From the NCBI GenBank assembly GCA_015227615.1, contig JAALGZ010000030.1:248001-312000 (forward strand): a stretch of 64,000 nucleotides of DNA, given 5' to 3'. The notes under the pieces were generated by a model. It was not told the origin of the DNA and did no database searches. It was given only the letters and a program-made list of their open reading frames with translations. This DNA comes from Labyrinthula sp. Ha. Taxonomy: Eukaryota; Sar; Bigyra; Labyrinthulida; Labyrinthulaceae. This document shows positions 23,070 to 35,800 of this stretch, in pieces (the first letter of the stretch is position 1; each line of letters opens with the position of its first letter). Made by a program: the position numbers and the translations under genes.

Positions 23070-26000
23070 TGTGTTTGCTCTGTGGTGAAAATGCTATTTG
23101 AACTACTGTCATGGTCTGTAAAGAATATCTTGTTCCAAATAATATTAAAGTACATTTGGTCTTTCAAGATAAGGATACAGTTATATACACCTCGATTATC
23201 CGAAAATTTACATGTTTTCCATTTTTGTGTTGTTCTTTTATTGTTATAGAGTGAGTGCAAAGGTTTCGAGTTTCGAGACTTTATTAAAACGAGATCAAGT
23301 TTGAGACATTTGTATTGAAGTGTTGCTTTTGTGATTCTCTCTCGAAAGCTCATTCGAGACAGAGGTACACTCCAACTAATGAAAAACCTTTTAGTTTTTC
23401 TAAAGCAGTATTGCTGTTATAGACCAAAGGATTGGATAAAGAGAACTAGAGAAAGACTCTCCTAATTGCGTAATGGGCATGTTTTATTAGTTTTTGCTAA
23501 GTATATCATTTTCGCACTATAACATTGTTGATTGCATTTATATAATAAGAAGACATGTATTAACGTAGTTAAAAAAGCTTCTTACGATCAATAGTTAATT
23601 GCTCTTTAGCAACTGGTATGCTTGAAGTCAATTTTTCAAATTTAACTACTAAAATGTCATCCAAGATAATATTATGCTAGTATTTCCCACAGCCTAACAC
23701 TGCAGTTTATACAAGACACGTAATATGTAGTGGAATATTTATCATAGGGCTATTTCCGGGTTAGGCCGTATTTGCTACTTATGTGCATAGTTGTGTCAAG
23801 TATTCTGATTATATAATTTGGTGCGTATTATTTTAGCGGGTAGATTAAGACAGTAGTGGAAAATACAATCTAGGGTTAAGTTAGATATTTCTGGACTAAT
23901 AATCAAATTCACATGTATCATTGGAATTTTTCTAAGGCCAGCTATCTTTTCCATCAAATTACCTCGGAGGCATTAAGATAAATATCCCAAAGTAGAATAA
24001 ACTCTCGATTAAGACTAGCGGCTTGAACAATTTCTTCTTAAAGTCTGTTTCTTATGGATGAGTAGTTATTTACTCTTAAAGTTCTTGTAATTTCAAACAA
24101 CTTTGCGCTTGGTTGTTTCTTTACTTCTTGAACTTTGGTTATAGAAATACACAAAATCTATTCAATGAAAAGAACTAACTCAAATGTTCCAATAGTACCT
24201 GATTCCCTGTAAAAATATTCTTCAAATTAAAAAGCTGCAACAATGCAACATCCGCAAGAAAATTTCTGAATGGAGAGCTCAGTTAAATCGTTTCTTGAAA
24301 CAAGAGTTGCTTTCCCGCTCCATATTTCAATTACTTCAAAAAGAGCACTTAATTCTTGCACAACTACTGCCCAAAGTCTAAAGTACATATCCAATTTTCT
24401 CGGCATTGGAAATATCCACCATATCAACCTTCATGGAAGTTCCAGGAGGTCTTTGTCTTTGCTTTTTAAAAGCTACCACTGGTTAATAGATTTTATCTCT
24501 CTTATTACAGTTTACCTTTCTTCTCTAAAATATTTTTCTTTTGAATTCAACAAATATTCTTCAATCACCACTTAAGGATTAAAATCTTACCGAAAACAAC
24601 ATATTATACGGGGTTTCACCTAGGTCCAGAGAAAACAACTATTTTTCTTTCTTGACAAGGACCCCAAGCATTTTGGCTAATCCAATTTCTATTCACTAAT
24701 ACTGTAACTTAAACATATTATTTGGTCGCCTTGAACGCGTAGTGAACTTTCGGCTACACCATCTGACGATGGTCTTTGTTGCTAGCAAAGGTTAGTTGCA
24801 TTTAAGCCCTTCAAGGCAATTTCCTTGTACACCAAAAGTGAGTGTTGACTAATTATGCATGGCTATTTTCAACAGAATTCCAATAATTATAGCAAACTTT
24901 CTTCTGAAACATTAACCAGCTTATCTATCGCTTTATTTTTCGTAAGGATATATTTCTTAATACCCATGGTTCTCTCCACTGGCAAAAGACTTACACCATA
25001 TTCTCTAGAAGTAGTAACCTGCCAACCGGAATTGGAATTCGTGCAAACTTTTCAGAATTTTTTTCATATTTTAACTGCGTATGGATGAATTAGCGGTTAT
25101 AATCCTTGTATTTTCCCATCTTTGCCCATAGCATAGGTCAGAGCAATTTGCTCTATGAAAGACACCGCTATGGGCCAAAAATATGGTTATCGTAGAATAG
25201 GAATAGAATTGGAAGCTCAAAGGTGATATGTAGAGTTTGCGTTTAGTGGAAGCGGGTTAACAAGTTTCACTTGCTGATACAGGTTTATATATTTTTCTGA
25301 GCCTGGTGAACCTGTCCGATTTTCTGTTGAAGTAATTCGTCTATTAGTTATTGTTTTTAGATAACAAATACATTAAATCCTTTTCAAGACCCAATGGCCA
25401 CTCTTTATATACACTATCACTTTCCAAAATCTTCCAAGTCTAAACCGTTTCTCCGTAAAGCATCTTAGTCTTGCTTTAGTTGAGCTGATGACAAAAAATG
25501 GGTTGATTGAACTATTAAGAGCTATGCCTCGCGCTAGCGTTAAACTAATCGTCACTGGCAACACTGGAACACTGTAAATGCTAGAGCTCTTTTCATATGG
25601 AGATCAGAGTTGGTATGATGTTAGCTATTAAAATAAGCAGCGAAAATAGCCAGCCTACGGAGTTTTGTAGAGAGTAAACAGCGATGTACCAAAGGTTCAA
25701 TTGAATGCCTGTACATGTATATTTCGTATTGCTGCAGGTGCCATAAATTTGCAAAAAAGAACTTTGAAGAATAATTTTCTCATTTAAACATTTCTAGGAA
25801 TCATCTTTTCATTATAGCGTTGTCACCTATGATGAAGATATGAAACAATCGGCATAGAACCTATTAATTTTTCTTAAACCCTTGTGTTGACCTTCATTTG
25901 CATTTAGGGAGCAAGCATCTTCATTTGTTGAATGAAAGCAGCATGGTTCATTAATGTAACATAATTAATTTTCTAATTGCACTAGAATCTGAAACTAATG

Positions 26001-26619
26001 TAACTTTCGAGTCAATTGTAGGTGGACAAGAAAATCATATTTAGTTGAGTAGACTGTGAAGGCATTCAACTTTCTTTACATTGAAAACATTGCCTTTATA
26101 TATCCTTTTTTGCCGAAACTGTGCCGAGCTTTGGGAACAGGAACGGAATCCTGTAGTTCAGGTACAAGGGTTACAACAAATGCTCAGTATTTATAGCAAA
26201 AGTTCTAAGAATTAGGCTAACCTTGAGAGCCTTGTGTATATTTGAAATCCATCCGAAACACTTGGTGTAACACCACCATCCTCTCCGTTTTTCATTTGTC
26301 TATATGAAACTTATTACTTTAACAATTAGTATTACTTAACAGACAAAGTAGTTGAAGTTAACCATTCTGTTCGTCCTAGAAAAGTACTAAGTTTGTGAAA
26401 TTCTTTCTTAATAGAACATATCAACTCTTACTCCTCAGTTTAAGTGAAAAAGTAATAGCAAGTTCTAGTTGTCCCCGACGCATGCGTAAAAAGTAGAAGT
26501 TGTTTATTCTATCGGGGGAAAACTCAATACTGCAATACTGTAGATGATTTCCCGGTACCCGCTTTTTTTTAATAGAAGTTAAATACTAGAAATAATCACA
26601 ATACAAAACAAGAAGCAAA
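23070..26619. other. intergenic with a possible LRR-like relic; no intact gene
   Basis: About 3.5 kb. The first 150 bp are the copy 4 promoter. A cluster of TTTCGAG/TCTCGAAAG motifs at 23255-23365 resembles the second half of the dispersed repeat. An open stretch near 25391-25578 (plus) reads like a degraded leucine-rich repeat. Other frames (24270-24575 plus, 24855-25088 plus) have no clear identity. The 60 bases before 26620 are A-rich and are the likely leader of the gelsolin gene. Confidence 0.4.
25391..25578 (+). pseudogene. possible leucine-rich-repeat relic
   Basis: One frame reads LPSLNRFSVKHLSLALVEL followed by GLIELLRAMP and VKLIVTGNTGTL before a TAA. The spacing of leucines and the final L.V.GN element resemble ribonuclease-inhibitor-type repeats, as found upstream of ROC domains. 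No start codon, no second convincing repeat and no neighbouring domain were found, so this may be chance. Confidence 0.2.
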
Positions 26620-27759
26620 ATGTCAGACTTAAAAATAGAAGAAACAAATTTAGCAAACTATGGAGGAGAAGATCATAGAAATGCTATGAAAGCAGCTGCT
26701 GAAACTGAGAAAGAGTACATTGGTGCAGGAAGTAAACCAGGACTAGAAATTTGGAGAGTAGAAAACAGAAGAACAGAAAACGATACACCAGATTTTGGTG
26801 TAAAAAGATGGCCTAAAAGTGAATATGGTCAATTTTATGATGGAGATTCATATATTATTTTAAACACTTATAAACAAAAAGACTCTGAAGCTTTGTTGTA
26901 TGATGTACATTTCTGGCTAGGTAAATTCTCTACACAAGATGAACTTGGAGTAGCCGCTTATAAAACAGTTGAACTTGATGATTTACTAAATGATGTTCCT
27001 GTTCAACATAGAGAAACTATGGGAAATGAAAGTCCATTATTTCAGAGTTACTTTAAAGATGGGATCACTTATTTGTCTGGTGGAATTGAATCTGGATTTC
27101 GTAAAGTAAAACCTGAAGAATATGTACCAAGATTATTTGAAATCAGAAGAACAAACAAAGCTACAAGAGTTGTACAAGTTGAAACAAATGTTAGTTCTAT
27201 GAATAAAGGAGATTGTTATGTTTTAGACTTAGGAACAAAAGTATACAAATATTTTGGACCAAATTCGTCTCCTTTTGAAAAAAGTAAAACAGGAAATATT
27301 GCATTTAATGTTGTAAATGGACGAGAAGGTAAATCTAGACTATGTAATATTGAAGATGATGAAGATTTTTGGACTACTTTGGGAGGAACTGAGAATGACT
27401 TAGCAGATGATAAAGTAGTTGAAAATAGAAAAGCAGATTGTCCACTTGAAAGTTCTCAAGTAAAAATTTACAATATTCATGAAGATGAAAGTTCAGGAAA
27501 AGTTTCTTTTACAGCAATAGAGAAGAATAATGAAAAAGGATATTCAAGAGATCAACTTGATAGTACAGATGTATTTATTATTGACTCTGGTGTTCAGATT
27601 TTTATCTGGCGTGGATCTGGAAGTACAAAACAAGAAAAAAACTTAGCTTGGAAATTAGTTGATGTTTATATTAAAGAAAACGGAATTTATGCAGCAACTC
27701 CAGTTTGTGTTATTGATGAAGGAAAACTTAACTCAGTGTTTGATTCTTGCTTCGTTTAA
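26620..27759 (+). CDS. severin/fragmin-like gelsolin-family actin-binding protein
   Basis: A 379-residue protein with three gelsolin-homology segments, the size and plan of severin, fragmin and CapG. Such proteins sever, nucleate or cap actin filaments in a calcium-dependent way in the cytosol. Segment 1 (about 40-155) has GLEIWRVEN, YGQFYDGDSYIIL and YDVHFWLGKFSTQDELGVAA, the strongest family signature, ending in FRKVKPEEYVPRLFEIRR. Segment 2 (about 165-265) has MNKGDCYVLDLGTKVYKYFG and the linker to EDDEDFW. Segment 3 (about 285-379) has STDVFIIDSGVQIFIWRGSG and ends VFDSCFV. No intron is needed. The ATG follows an A-rich leader (AAACAAGAAGCAAA). There is no headpiece, so it is not villin-like. 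Actual calcium dependence cannot be read from the sequence. Confidence 0.95.
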   Translation: MSDLKIEETNLANYGGEDHRNAMKAAAETEKEYIGAGSKPGLEIWRVENRRTENDTPDFGVKRWPKSEYGQFYDGDSYIILNTYKQKDSEALLYDVHFWLGKFSTQDELGVAAYKTVELDDLLNDVPVQHRETMGNESPLFQSYFKDGITYLSGGIESGFRKVKPEEYVPRLFEIRRTNKATRVVQVETNVSSMNKGDCYVLDLGTKVYKYFGPNSSPFEKSKTGNIAFNVVNGREGKSRLCNIEDDEDFWTTLGGTENDLADDKVVENRKADCPLESSQVKIYNIHEDESSGKVSFTAIEKNNEKGYSRDQLDSTDVFIIDSGVQIFIWRGSGSTKQEKNLAWKLVDVYIKENGIYAATPVCVIDEGKLNSVFDSCFV

Positions 27760-28006
27760 ATATAGAAACTATTATATTTTTACTGAAGATATTTTTTCTT
27801 TGGTTAATATTTATATTTTAACTTTATTAAGGATATTTTAAATATATATTTTTTCTCCTTTTGTATTTATTTAGTAAAACTGCGTATTGATTTTTATGCA
27901 TTTTTTTTTTTAAAGAACATCTTATTTGGGAAAGAAAATTTTGAGAGAACTAAAAAGATTGTTGGCATCAGTTTGAAACTTATATCTAGCTTTTCATATT
28001 TTTTAA

Positions 28007-28011
28007 ATAAG
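28007..28011. repeat. target-site duplication of Copia element A, left copy (ATAAG)
   Basis: ATAAG directly precedes the left LTR and is repeated at 32895-32899 directly after the right LTR. This fixes the element's ends to the base. Confidence 0.85.
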
Positions 28012-28112
28012 TGTTGTAGCTAGAGTTAGTTATTAAACCAGAGAATGGTACTCCCTAAAATAATAATTAAGCAGAACAAAATACACAATCTTATTTCTAA
28101 GATAAAACAACC
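28012..28112 (+). repeat. left LTR of Copia element A
   Basis: Begins TGTTGTAGCTAGAG and ends AAAACAACC. It aligns without gaps to 32794-32894. Confidence 0.9.
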
Positions 28113-28128
28113 GGTTAAGAGCCTAAAA
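28113..28128 (+). promoter_or_regulatory. primer-binding site of element A, complementary to a tRNA-Lys(CUU) anticodon arm
   Basis: GGTTAAGAGCCTAAAA lies directly after the LTR and is identical to the site of element C. Its complement contains CTCTTAA, the seven-base anticodon loop expected for tRNA-Lys with anticodon CUU, flanked by stem bases GG and CC. It does not begin TGG, as a site for a tRNA 3' CCA end would. This implies a half-tRNA primer, as known for Drosophila copia with initiator tRNA-Met. Confidence 0.65.
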
Positions 28129-28514
28129 CCTCTCCCTTGTTATTTCCGCGGTTTCTTTTGATAATTAATGCTAAAAGGATCTTTAAATTACAAAGATATC
28201 ACCTTGAGAGATTGAATTATCAAGCAAAGCTTAGTAATATAAGCTAAAATCAATCAGAAGAAGAAAAATACTTTCTAGCTACTCATATGTTCTATTCACC
28301 TTTTCAAGTAGCTATCTCTGATAAAAAAGACCTAGATATGGTCTTCCTCGCAAATATTTATCTCCCGAGACATGTTCTCACTCGGGAAACTAGAAAATGT
28401 GTATTTATACCTTTCTTGTACCATTGTTGTCGTTTGACTTCGTTTCATTTGTTGTATCGCTGGTGCATTACCATGTTTAAACTTACATTTTCAAAAATCA
28501 AAAACAATACAAAG

Positions 28515-31500
28515 ATGACTAACTTTAAGAATATCAATGACATCCCGAAGCTAGAAAACACAAAAATCATATTTAGAGAATGGAAAGAGAGCATATTAGC
28601 TTATTTAGGAAAGAAACACCTTTCAATGTTCCTATTGCATGACATACAGCCTCCATTTCTTCTCTCCGACAAAGTCACCTCTACATCCACTATGATTAAG
28701 TTGCTAGCTACCAGGTCAATTAAGATGTTATCTTCAGAGGATATGAAAACCTATACCAAACTGTCAAATGAAACTCCAATACCGCTTATTAAACCATCAT
28801 CTACGTCTGAAACCGTTGCTTTTGAGGATATTGTCATTCCTTGCTATAATGGTGTTTACAAGTTTGTGGACGCTAAAGTACAATTTGCCTCTTCTGTGTT
28901 GTCTGTAAAGCATGCTTTAAGAAGAACCTTATCTCAAGAATTGCTGCACTATATTGATTACAGTAATAACGTATATGAAGGTTTCAAAAAGATCTGCAAA
29001 CACTATGAAAAAGATGTTAAGTTTGCAAAGATATCTTCCAGAAGAAAATTAAGAAACATTCAACTCCGTGCCTTAAATTTATATATAAATCTCTTCAAAA
29101 AGCGGTTAGCTGAATACAGACTATACGGTGGACAAGAAGATGAAGAGGTTCTTGAAGACTTTATCAGTGGTATCCCTGACGGTTCATTCCATGCTCAAAA
29201 ATCAATGTTTACTGCCAAGAAGCTAGAAGATGTGTTTATCTACTTTCAAGCCATTGAAGCAAACCTGAGCTGAAGAAACAACAACGATGCAAAATCCAAG
29301 AATAACAGTTCAAAAATACGCGTCAAGAACACGAAAGTAAAACAAATGAAAACAAAAAAGAAAAAGAAAGGTCCACACAAACAGAAATTCTATACAGGAA
29401 CCAATACAAGATGCTCCACGTGTTCTGGATGGGGTCACAGACCCAGCGACTGTCCCACTGAAGATGCAAGATGTTTAAACTGCGGTTCAAGTCAACATGT
29501 CGTTCGTGATTGCGATATCGAAGTCATCAAAGTAAAGAAGATGCATTTAATCAAAGAAAACGAGCAAGAGTCGGATACGGAAGACGAAGATACAGCAGAA
29601 GAAAACGCTACAAAAGATTCAAATATTTCCTTATTTCCGCTGACCTTAAACATCAAACAGTTAAAATCCATTAACGAACAATACAGTTGCAGATTTGAAA
29701 CAGAGTGCTTATTCATGTTACTGGACTCAGGTGCTACTAGACACGTAACCCGAAATAAAAAATATTTACTAAATCCTGCCCCTGAAAAGAATGTATCAGT
29801 TACTGGGGCTTTACAACAGAAAACGTTTGATACTGTTTCTGGAAAAACAGAAGTGACCCTGTTGAACAATGTACCTTTCACCTTATCCAATGTCGTTTAT
29901 ATACCCGAGTTACAAAACAATGAAATTATTGTGTCTGAATCCAAGCTACTAGACGAAAACTTCAGCATAGTCGAAGAATCAAAAAGCTGCAAGATACTGA
30001 AGAACCAATTCACTTTTGTACATATCTCCAGGAAAGAAGACCATTTCTTTATTCATGCTAAACTGAACACAAGGAACAATCTTTCTATATGCAGTTTTTC
30101 TCTTTCCGTTGCTGACTTGATGCATTATCGTCTGGGACATATGAATAACGATTATTTACGAGCTGAAGGTTTTAAAAGTTTAGGACAACAATTCTATGTT
30201 GGATGCCCCGCTGGAAAAACTGTTCAAAGAAACAAAGGAAAAGCAGTTAATTATGAAAGATTCAAGTTTTTTCGAGGTACCAAACCATTTGAAAAGTTTC
30301 ACATAGATACAATGGGTAAATTAAAGCCAAGTTCTTTAGGATTTAAATATCCCTCCCTCATCGTATGCAACTACTCTAACTTCATTATACCTATACTAGC
30401 AAAAACTAAAACAGAAATAGCATCAAAAGTTGTGAAGAAAATAGAAAAGCTGAGACAAACCTTCAATTTTGAAACAAGATGCATATTTAGCGACCAAGGT
30501 TCAGAGTTTCATAAGCTGAATGAATACTGCGAGAAACATGGAATACAACGCGAGTTCTCATCTACTTATTTCGCTTCGGAAAACGGCAAAGTAGAACGCC
30601 AAAACCGCTCTGTCATGACCATGAACCGCACGATTCTTGTTCAAGTAAACATCAGCATGAAATACTGGGACTTTGCCTCGCTTCACTCCTGTAGAATATT
30701 AAACTCCATGAAAAGAAAATACGAAGTTTCTCCCCATGAACGCGTCTATCAAAAACCTCCCAACTTTGACAAAATTCTGCTATTTGGAGCTCGTGGTTAC
30801 GGCATTCAACACAAAAAAAAGAAACTAGAAGCCGCCAAGTCCATCGTGTATTTAGGCAGAGATGAAGAACCAGATATGCATGTCGGTTTGGACTTGGAAA
30901 GTAGATGAGATAGGAACAATAAGAAGTTCATCAATATGTCCTCAAAACAATTATCTGATTCAAAACGAGTTATCTCCACTGCGAAGTTAATAAAATCCAA
31001 AGCAGATACAGAACTATTTTCAGATGACCAAGAAGTATATGAAATTTATTCAGATGAATCCAGTGAAGCTTCTGATGAACCAGGGAAGACTGCTCCAAAA
31101 GAAAAGTTTGTTTCTTCTTCCATTTCTCATTTCAATTTTTTGGGCAATAGTGAGATCAGTACCGAAAACATAATTCACGGTAAACGTATACGAAAGCTAA
31201 AAATAAAAATCTTCAATTTGAGAACCACCTCAGTTATTGACAAGAATACTGCTCCTCCCAGAAACTATAATTGTATTGAATCTAGATCAGACGCCGAACA
31301 CTGGAATACAGCTTATCAAAAAGAGGTTACTTCTCTGGAACAAACAGGACACTGCGAAGTTATAGATTGGTCGAAAAAACCGGAACGAGTTATTCCACTG
31401 GTTGAAATTTTCAAGGCGAAGCAGTCTCTTCAGCAACAATGGATAGCTAAAGTTCGTATCTGTGCAAACGATAATACACAACGTTCAATATATTCAACAA

Positions 31501-32786
31501 ACGATTTAAGATTCTATTCTCCTGTTGCTACGGTATTATCAACACGAACCTTTATTATTCGAGCACTAAATTTTAATATCCCTATTAGACAAGTGAATAT
31601 ATCTTCCGCTTTTATTTATGGTAATCTGGAAAAATAGATATATTTACAGCTCCCAAAAGAACACAAAGCTAAAGATGGCAACAAGAAAGTTTGGAAATGT
31701 CATACATCTCTCTACGGTTTGCGTCAAGCATCGCAGATCTGGTACAAAACGTTGACAAAAAATCTAATTAATTTTGGTTTAAAGACACTAACACATGAGC
31801 GCTGTATTTTCATAAATGAGGGAAGAAATAAGGATATAGATTTTATATTAATCGTATATGTTGAGGATATATTATATGCTGGATGCAAGAATATGGTCGA
31901 AAAGTTTGAAACATTTATGAAGAAAGAATATAAATTAACGTCTACCTTAGCAGTTGATACATATATTCGACTTAAATTGGAACAGAAAAGTGGCGTTTAT
32001 TTTGTTAACAACCAGAAACATATTCTAAATGGCTGTCTTCAACATGGTATTGACAAGATTCAGAAGAAGACGTACATCCCCATTTCTAGCAATCTAACTG
32101 ATGATAAGAGTGTGAAACTATATAACCTCAAAGTGTACCAGTAGATAGTTGGACTGATTAGTTATATTTGCTGCTATTCCAGACCAGATCTCTCTTTTGC
32201 AGTGCATTTACTTTCAACTAAACTATCTTCTCCAACGTCAAAAACACTCGAACAAGCTAGACGAACTTTGCCCTACCTTTATGTTACGAGTCACTATAAG
32301 ATGAAATACGAGACATTGAAAGAAAAGAATAACTTAATTCTTCTTGTTGACAGTTCATTTGGAAACTCTGAAGATCGAAAATCTATCTATGGAAATATTA
32401 TCTTGTTGAACGACAATGTTCTCAGCTATAGATCAAAAAAGGAACCAATTATTACTCTGTCTTCTACTGAGGCTGAGTATTTGGCATTGAGTTTGTCAGT
32501 GAAAGATTTGAAGATTGCTTACAACTTGCTGAAATCCTTGAAGGTTGAGTTTAATACTTATATTTATTGTGATAACCAGGCTGCTATAAGAATGTTGAAG
32601 TATGATGCTGTTGTAGGAAGAAATCGTCACTTCGACATAAAATATCACTTTGCTAAGAATGAGGTTTCTGCTATGAATGCCAAATTTCGTTATATATATA
32701 CCGTTGAGAACTTAGCAGATGTATTTGCTAAAGTATGTAGAAGAAATATTGTGAACAGGTTCTGCAGTAACATATTTCATGAGTAA
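28515..32786 (+). pseudogene. gag-pol polyprotein of Copia element A, interrupted by stops
   Basis: One frame from the ATG at 28515 (matching the gag start of element C) to the TAA at 32784-32786, broken by TGA 29271, TGA 30906, TAG 31635 and TAG 32142. Gag capsid precedes 29271. Two CCHC knuckles (CSTCSGWGHRPSDC, CLNCGSSQHVVRDC) follow at about 29415-29520. Protease has LLDSGATRH. The integrase zinc region (HYRLGH...GCPAGK) lacks one Cys that element C keeps, while its catalytic D, D and E (HIDTMG, FSDQGSEF, ENGKVERQN) are intact. RT has SLYGLRQAS, but YVDD is changed to YVED. RNase H has DSSFGNSEDRKS, SSTEAEY and CDNQAA. Around 30890-30930 the conserved KVDEIGTI block lies in another frame, so a small pair of indels is likely there. 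The open frame extends upstream to 28287, but that part is probably leader. Confidence 0.9.
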
Positions 32787-32793
32787 GGGAAGA
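32785..32793 (+). promoter_or_regulatory. polypurine tract of Copia element A
   Basis: AAGGGAAGA directly abuts the right LTR and overlaps the gag-pol stop codon TAA. Element C has AAGGGAAGG at the equivalent place. Such tracts prime plus-strand DNA synthesis. Confidence 0.75.
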
Positions 32794-32894
32794 TATTGCA
32801 GCTAGAGTTAGCTATTGAACCAGAGAACGGTACTCCTTAAAATAATAATTAAGCAGAACAAAATATACAATATTATTTCTAAGATAAAACAACA
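32794..32894 (+). repeat. right LTR of Copia element A
   Basis: Begins TATTGCAGCTAGAG (the terminal TG is mutated to TA) and ends AAAACAACA, followed by the target duplication ATAAG at 32895-32899. Confidence 0.9.
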
Positions 32895-32899
32895 ATAAG

Positions 32900-35800
32900 T
32901 TATTTCTATTCTTCAAGCATCAAGATCAACTTTTTGCAATTAGTGGAGACAGAAGAGTTGAATTATTTTGTCTAAGTCTATTTTATTATATGTTGCCACA
33001 TTAAGTACGATCATATTATTAGGAAGTAAGTTTAAAAGCTCAATTTCATTTTCCTGCAGCTTAATTGCCAAGATTTTGACTATTTGAAAGACAATATTAA
33101 TAATAACTAGTGGTGGGCATATAAGTCCTGGTATTTGTTAAAATTGTTTGTGGGGTACATGAGATAATATGTTTTAAAATTATTAGAATGTGTAATATAA
33201 AATGAGCGTTCTATGTTTTTAACATTAGATAAATTAACGGTAATGCAATATTGTGTATAAGTAAAATATATTTTTCGAGCTACACAGTTTGAGTTGTTAG
33301 AAGTAGCCCACATTCTAGTAAACTACCTTATACTGTTTATTCTGGTTAAAGAAATTACTTGAAAATATTGTATTGTGAACATTAATATTGAATTACCTAT
33401 ACTGCTAGAGTACTAACATGCAGCATAGGGGTTCTCTAAGGTTAGAGGTGCTTTTCCACAGGAAAATTACATTCTTATCTTACGCATTCACTGCACCATA
33501 CAGAAATATTTGTATTCGATGCGTTTACATATAAAAAAGTATTAATAAGTTCATTATCATAGTTTCGTATCGATTACGCATAGAATTCTCAGCTTACCAA
33601 GTTAATGCTATACCCAAGGGTACAACTTACAGATTCCACACGGATAACCTCCTTCGCCACCTTGTTCAAATAAAACTTGTAGAGGAAAAAAGTTCTGAAT
33701 TTTATTTTATGATGTATAATAGGGATGTAAAGCGGCCTTGCCGCAGTCTGATAAGTTATTGGAGTTTGAGGTGCTCCCTTGCCCTTCCTGTCATTTTCTC
33801 TACATTAGGACGATCATCCTGGAGTCTTTTACTCCTGGTACAGCTAATTATCACAAATTAGATCTTAGTTTTATAATATGGGATGTTGTAATACATTTCC
33901 AAAGAGATAACAAGTTTCATGGTTTTCTAAGTTTTCTATTAGAGCCTTGTTTGTTCACAGCTTTTTCGACTGTATTCATCATGATTACTGTGAGAATTGC
34001 TTGTGGTTAATATGTAAACAATGATTTAAATGTTATATTTAACGGTTTCTGAAATAATGATTTAAGTTTTGTGTACACAAAAGCGGTTAGTGGTCTTATT
34101 TGAGTTATGGTCATTATGATTATTAGTGGAAAGGAGGAGTTGGTTCTTCAGAGGTCTGAGCGTGTTAAAATGTTGCCACTGGAAGAGGTGGTAAGCTTTT
34201 TATCCACGAACTCTTAAATGATGAAAATATATTAATGTTCAAAATTGGGTTATCTTTTAACCACTTTCGGGAAATGTAATTTTGTATCTCTTTCACAATT
34301 TGTCCAAAACTGTGATGATTGTCTTTAACCTTGTATTTTTGCCAGTCTCTTTTATAGTAACCATTCTGATATGAGTCTCCGTGTTTTCACTCTTAATGCA
34401 GAAGATCATAAAATTTGCTCCAAGAAATTTTTTAAACGGAGTGTAAAGAAATCTTTTATAGTAAGAGCTTGAAAAGAATAGAGTGGTAACTTAATCTTTC
34501 ATGCAAGTAAGTAAGTGTGTTTTCATTATATACAATACTTGAATTATTTATTGAGCACGGCGCTGTAGAGAAATATGGCTTTCGATGTTTATTAATTTAT
34601 ATTTAGAGACTCTAATAGCACGGATACTGCAGCTATCAACCCGGTTCTCATAAATAATTAGAAGTTGGCTCAGGATAGATCCATCTATTATATTATGTAT
34701 TATTATTTTTCATGTTATTTCCCAGTATGTGGCAAATGTAACTCCTTCTCATAGTCAATATATCCAACACATTAGTAGCTGAAATCCCATTAACAAAAAA
34801 TTGCCCGTTCTCATACTTAAACTCTTAAGTCAAAGAGGTTTCTCGTACTTTGAAACAGTTACATTTTGATGAACCGCTAACTTTATCATCAATGTTTTCT
34901 TCGTGTTTATTACATAATAAGCTCTTCGGAGACAATAAGAATAGGATTTTTTAAGTATATATGCGTTTCTCAACTTCTTATAATGATAAGGAAGCGCCAT
35001 AGGCAAGAACATTGGTTCGATCTTAGTCCCTAATCTCTCTTGATATTAATACCATTGTTTCGTTTTATACGTATCTTGGTTTTTGCTCTGTCCCTTGTTC
35101 ATTTAGGTAAGTCTTATATCTACGAGTTAAAGAACCTCTCGGGTAATATCCATTTTTCATTAAAAATCTTTGTATACTCTTTCCTGTGGTAGAAAATAGA
35201 TATGGAGAAGGGGGAGGGGCACGAGAAATGTCTTGTGAATAGAAAAGAAGGTAAAAAGAATATATCCTAGATTCACAGCAGAAAAGCGTTTATTATAAAG
35301 TACTTAGGTTTGGAAAATTTTGACACACACTGAAATCTCCGGGATTTTTAGTTTGAGTCAATTACCAACTGTAGCTAAACCATATAATCTGGAGGATATA
35401 ATAGTAGGCTATAGCACGATGTTCAGTATTTCATTATTTTGGAGATAAATTGAAACCTATGGCATCCGAGTGTACAGCTTGTATTTTCAAACTGTATCAC
35501 AAGAAGATGGCTTCCATAAGGTCATGAATTTTAATTAGTTTGTTTCCTAAATGTATTATATCAACTGAGGGTATTTTCTTAGTTGAGAATTTCACTGGAG
35601 AGTAAAATTTTTCGTTTTGTTAGAGCCAATATACGATATTTTGATTGCTAAGCCTTCTAATATGGTGCTTCAATGTAAAATAGATCCTGTACTATTCTAA
35701 TAATACTAGTCTCTTGACTTATTGCTTCTTACCATTTTATCTAACTGCAATAGCGTTAACCTTCCTTGTTCCTAAGGTAGAAATTCTCTCGGCCTTTCTA

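Larger units (their letters stand above)
28012..32894 (+). mobile_element. Ty1/Copia-type LTR retrotransposon A, full length but inactivated
   Basis: A 4,883-bp element with 101-bp LTRs (28012-28112 and 32794-32894) that differ at 9 positions, mostly transitions (about 91% identity by hand alignment). It is flanked by a 5-bp duplication ATAAG. Directly after the left LTR lies a primer-binding site. Directly before the right LTR lies a purine tract, AAGGGAAGA (32785-32793), which overlaps the final stop codon. The domain order gag-protease-integrase-RT-RNase H marks it as Copia (Pseudoviridae-like order). It shares gag, PBS and purine tract with element C and belongs to the same family. Confidence 0.93.

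Noticed and set aside
24227-25088. Open frames on both strands between LEA2-like copy 4 and gelsolin
   Set aside because: Some leucine periodicity, but no repeat register that holds over more than one unit. Only the stretch at 25391-25578 was kept, at low confidence.
28287-28514. N-terminal 76 codons of the long gag frame in element A
   Set aside because: Element C and element A align from the ATG at 28515. The upstream part is probably untranslated leader that happens to be open.
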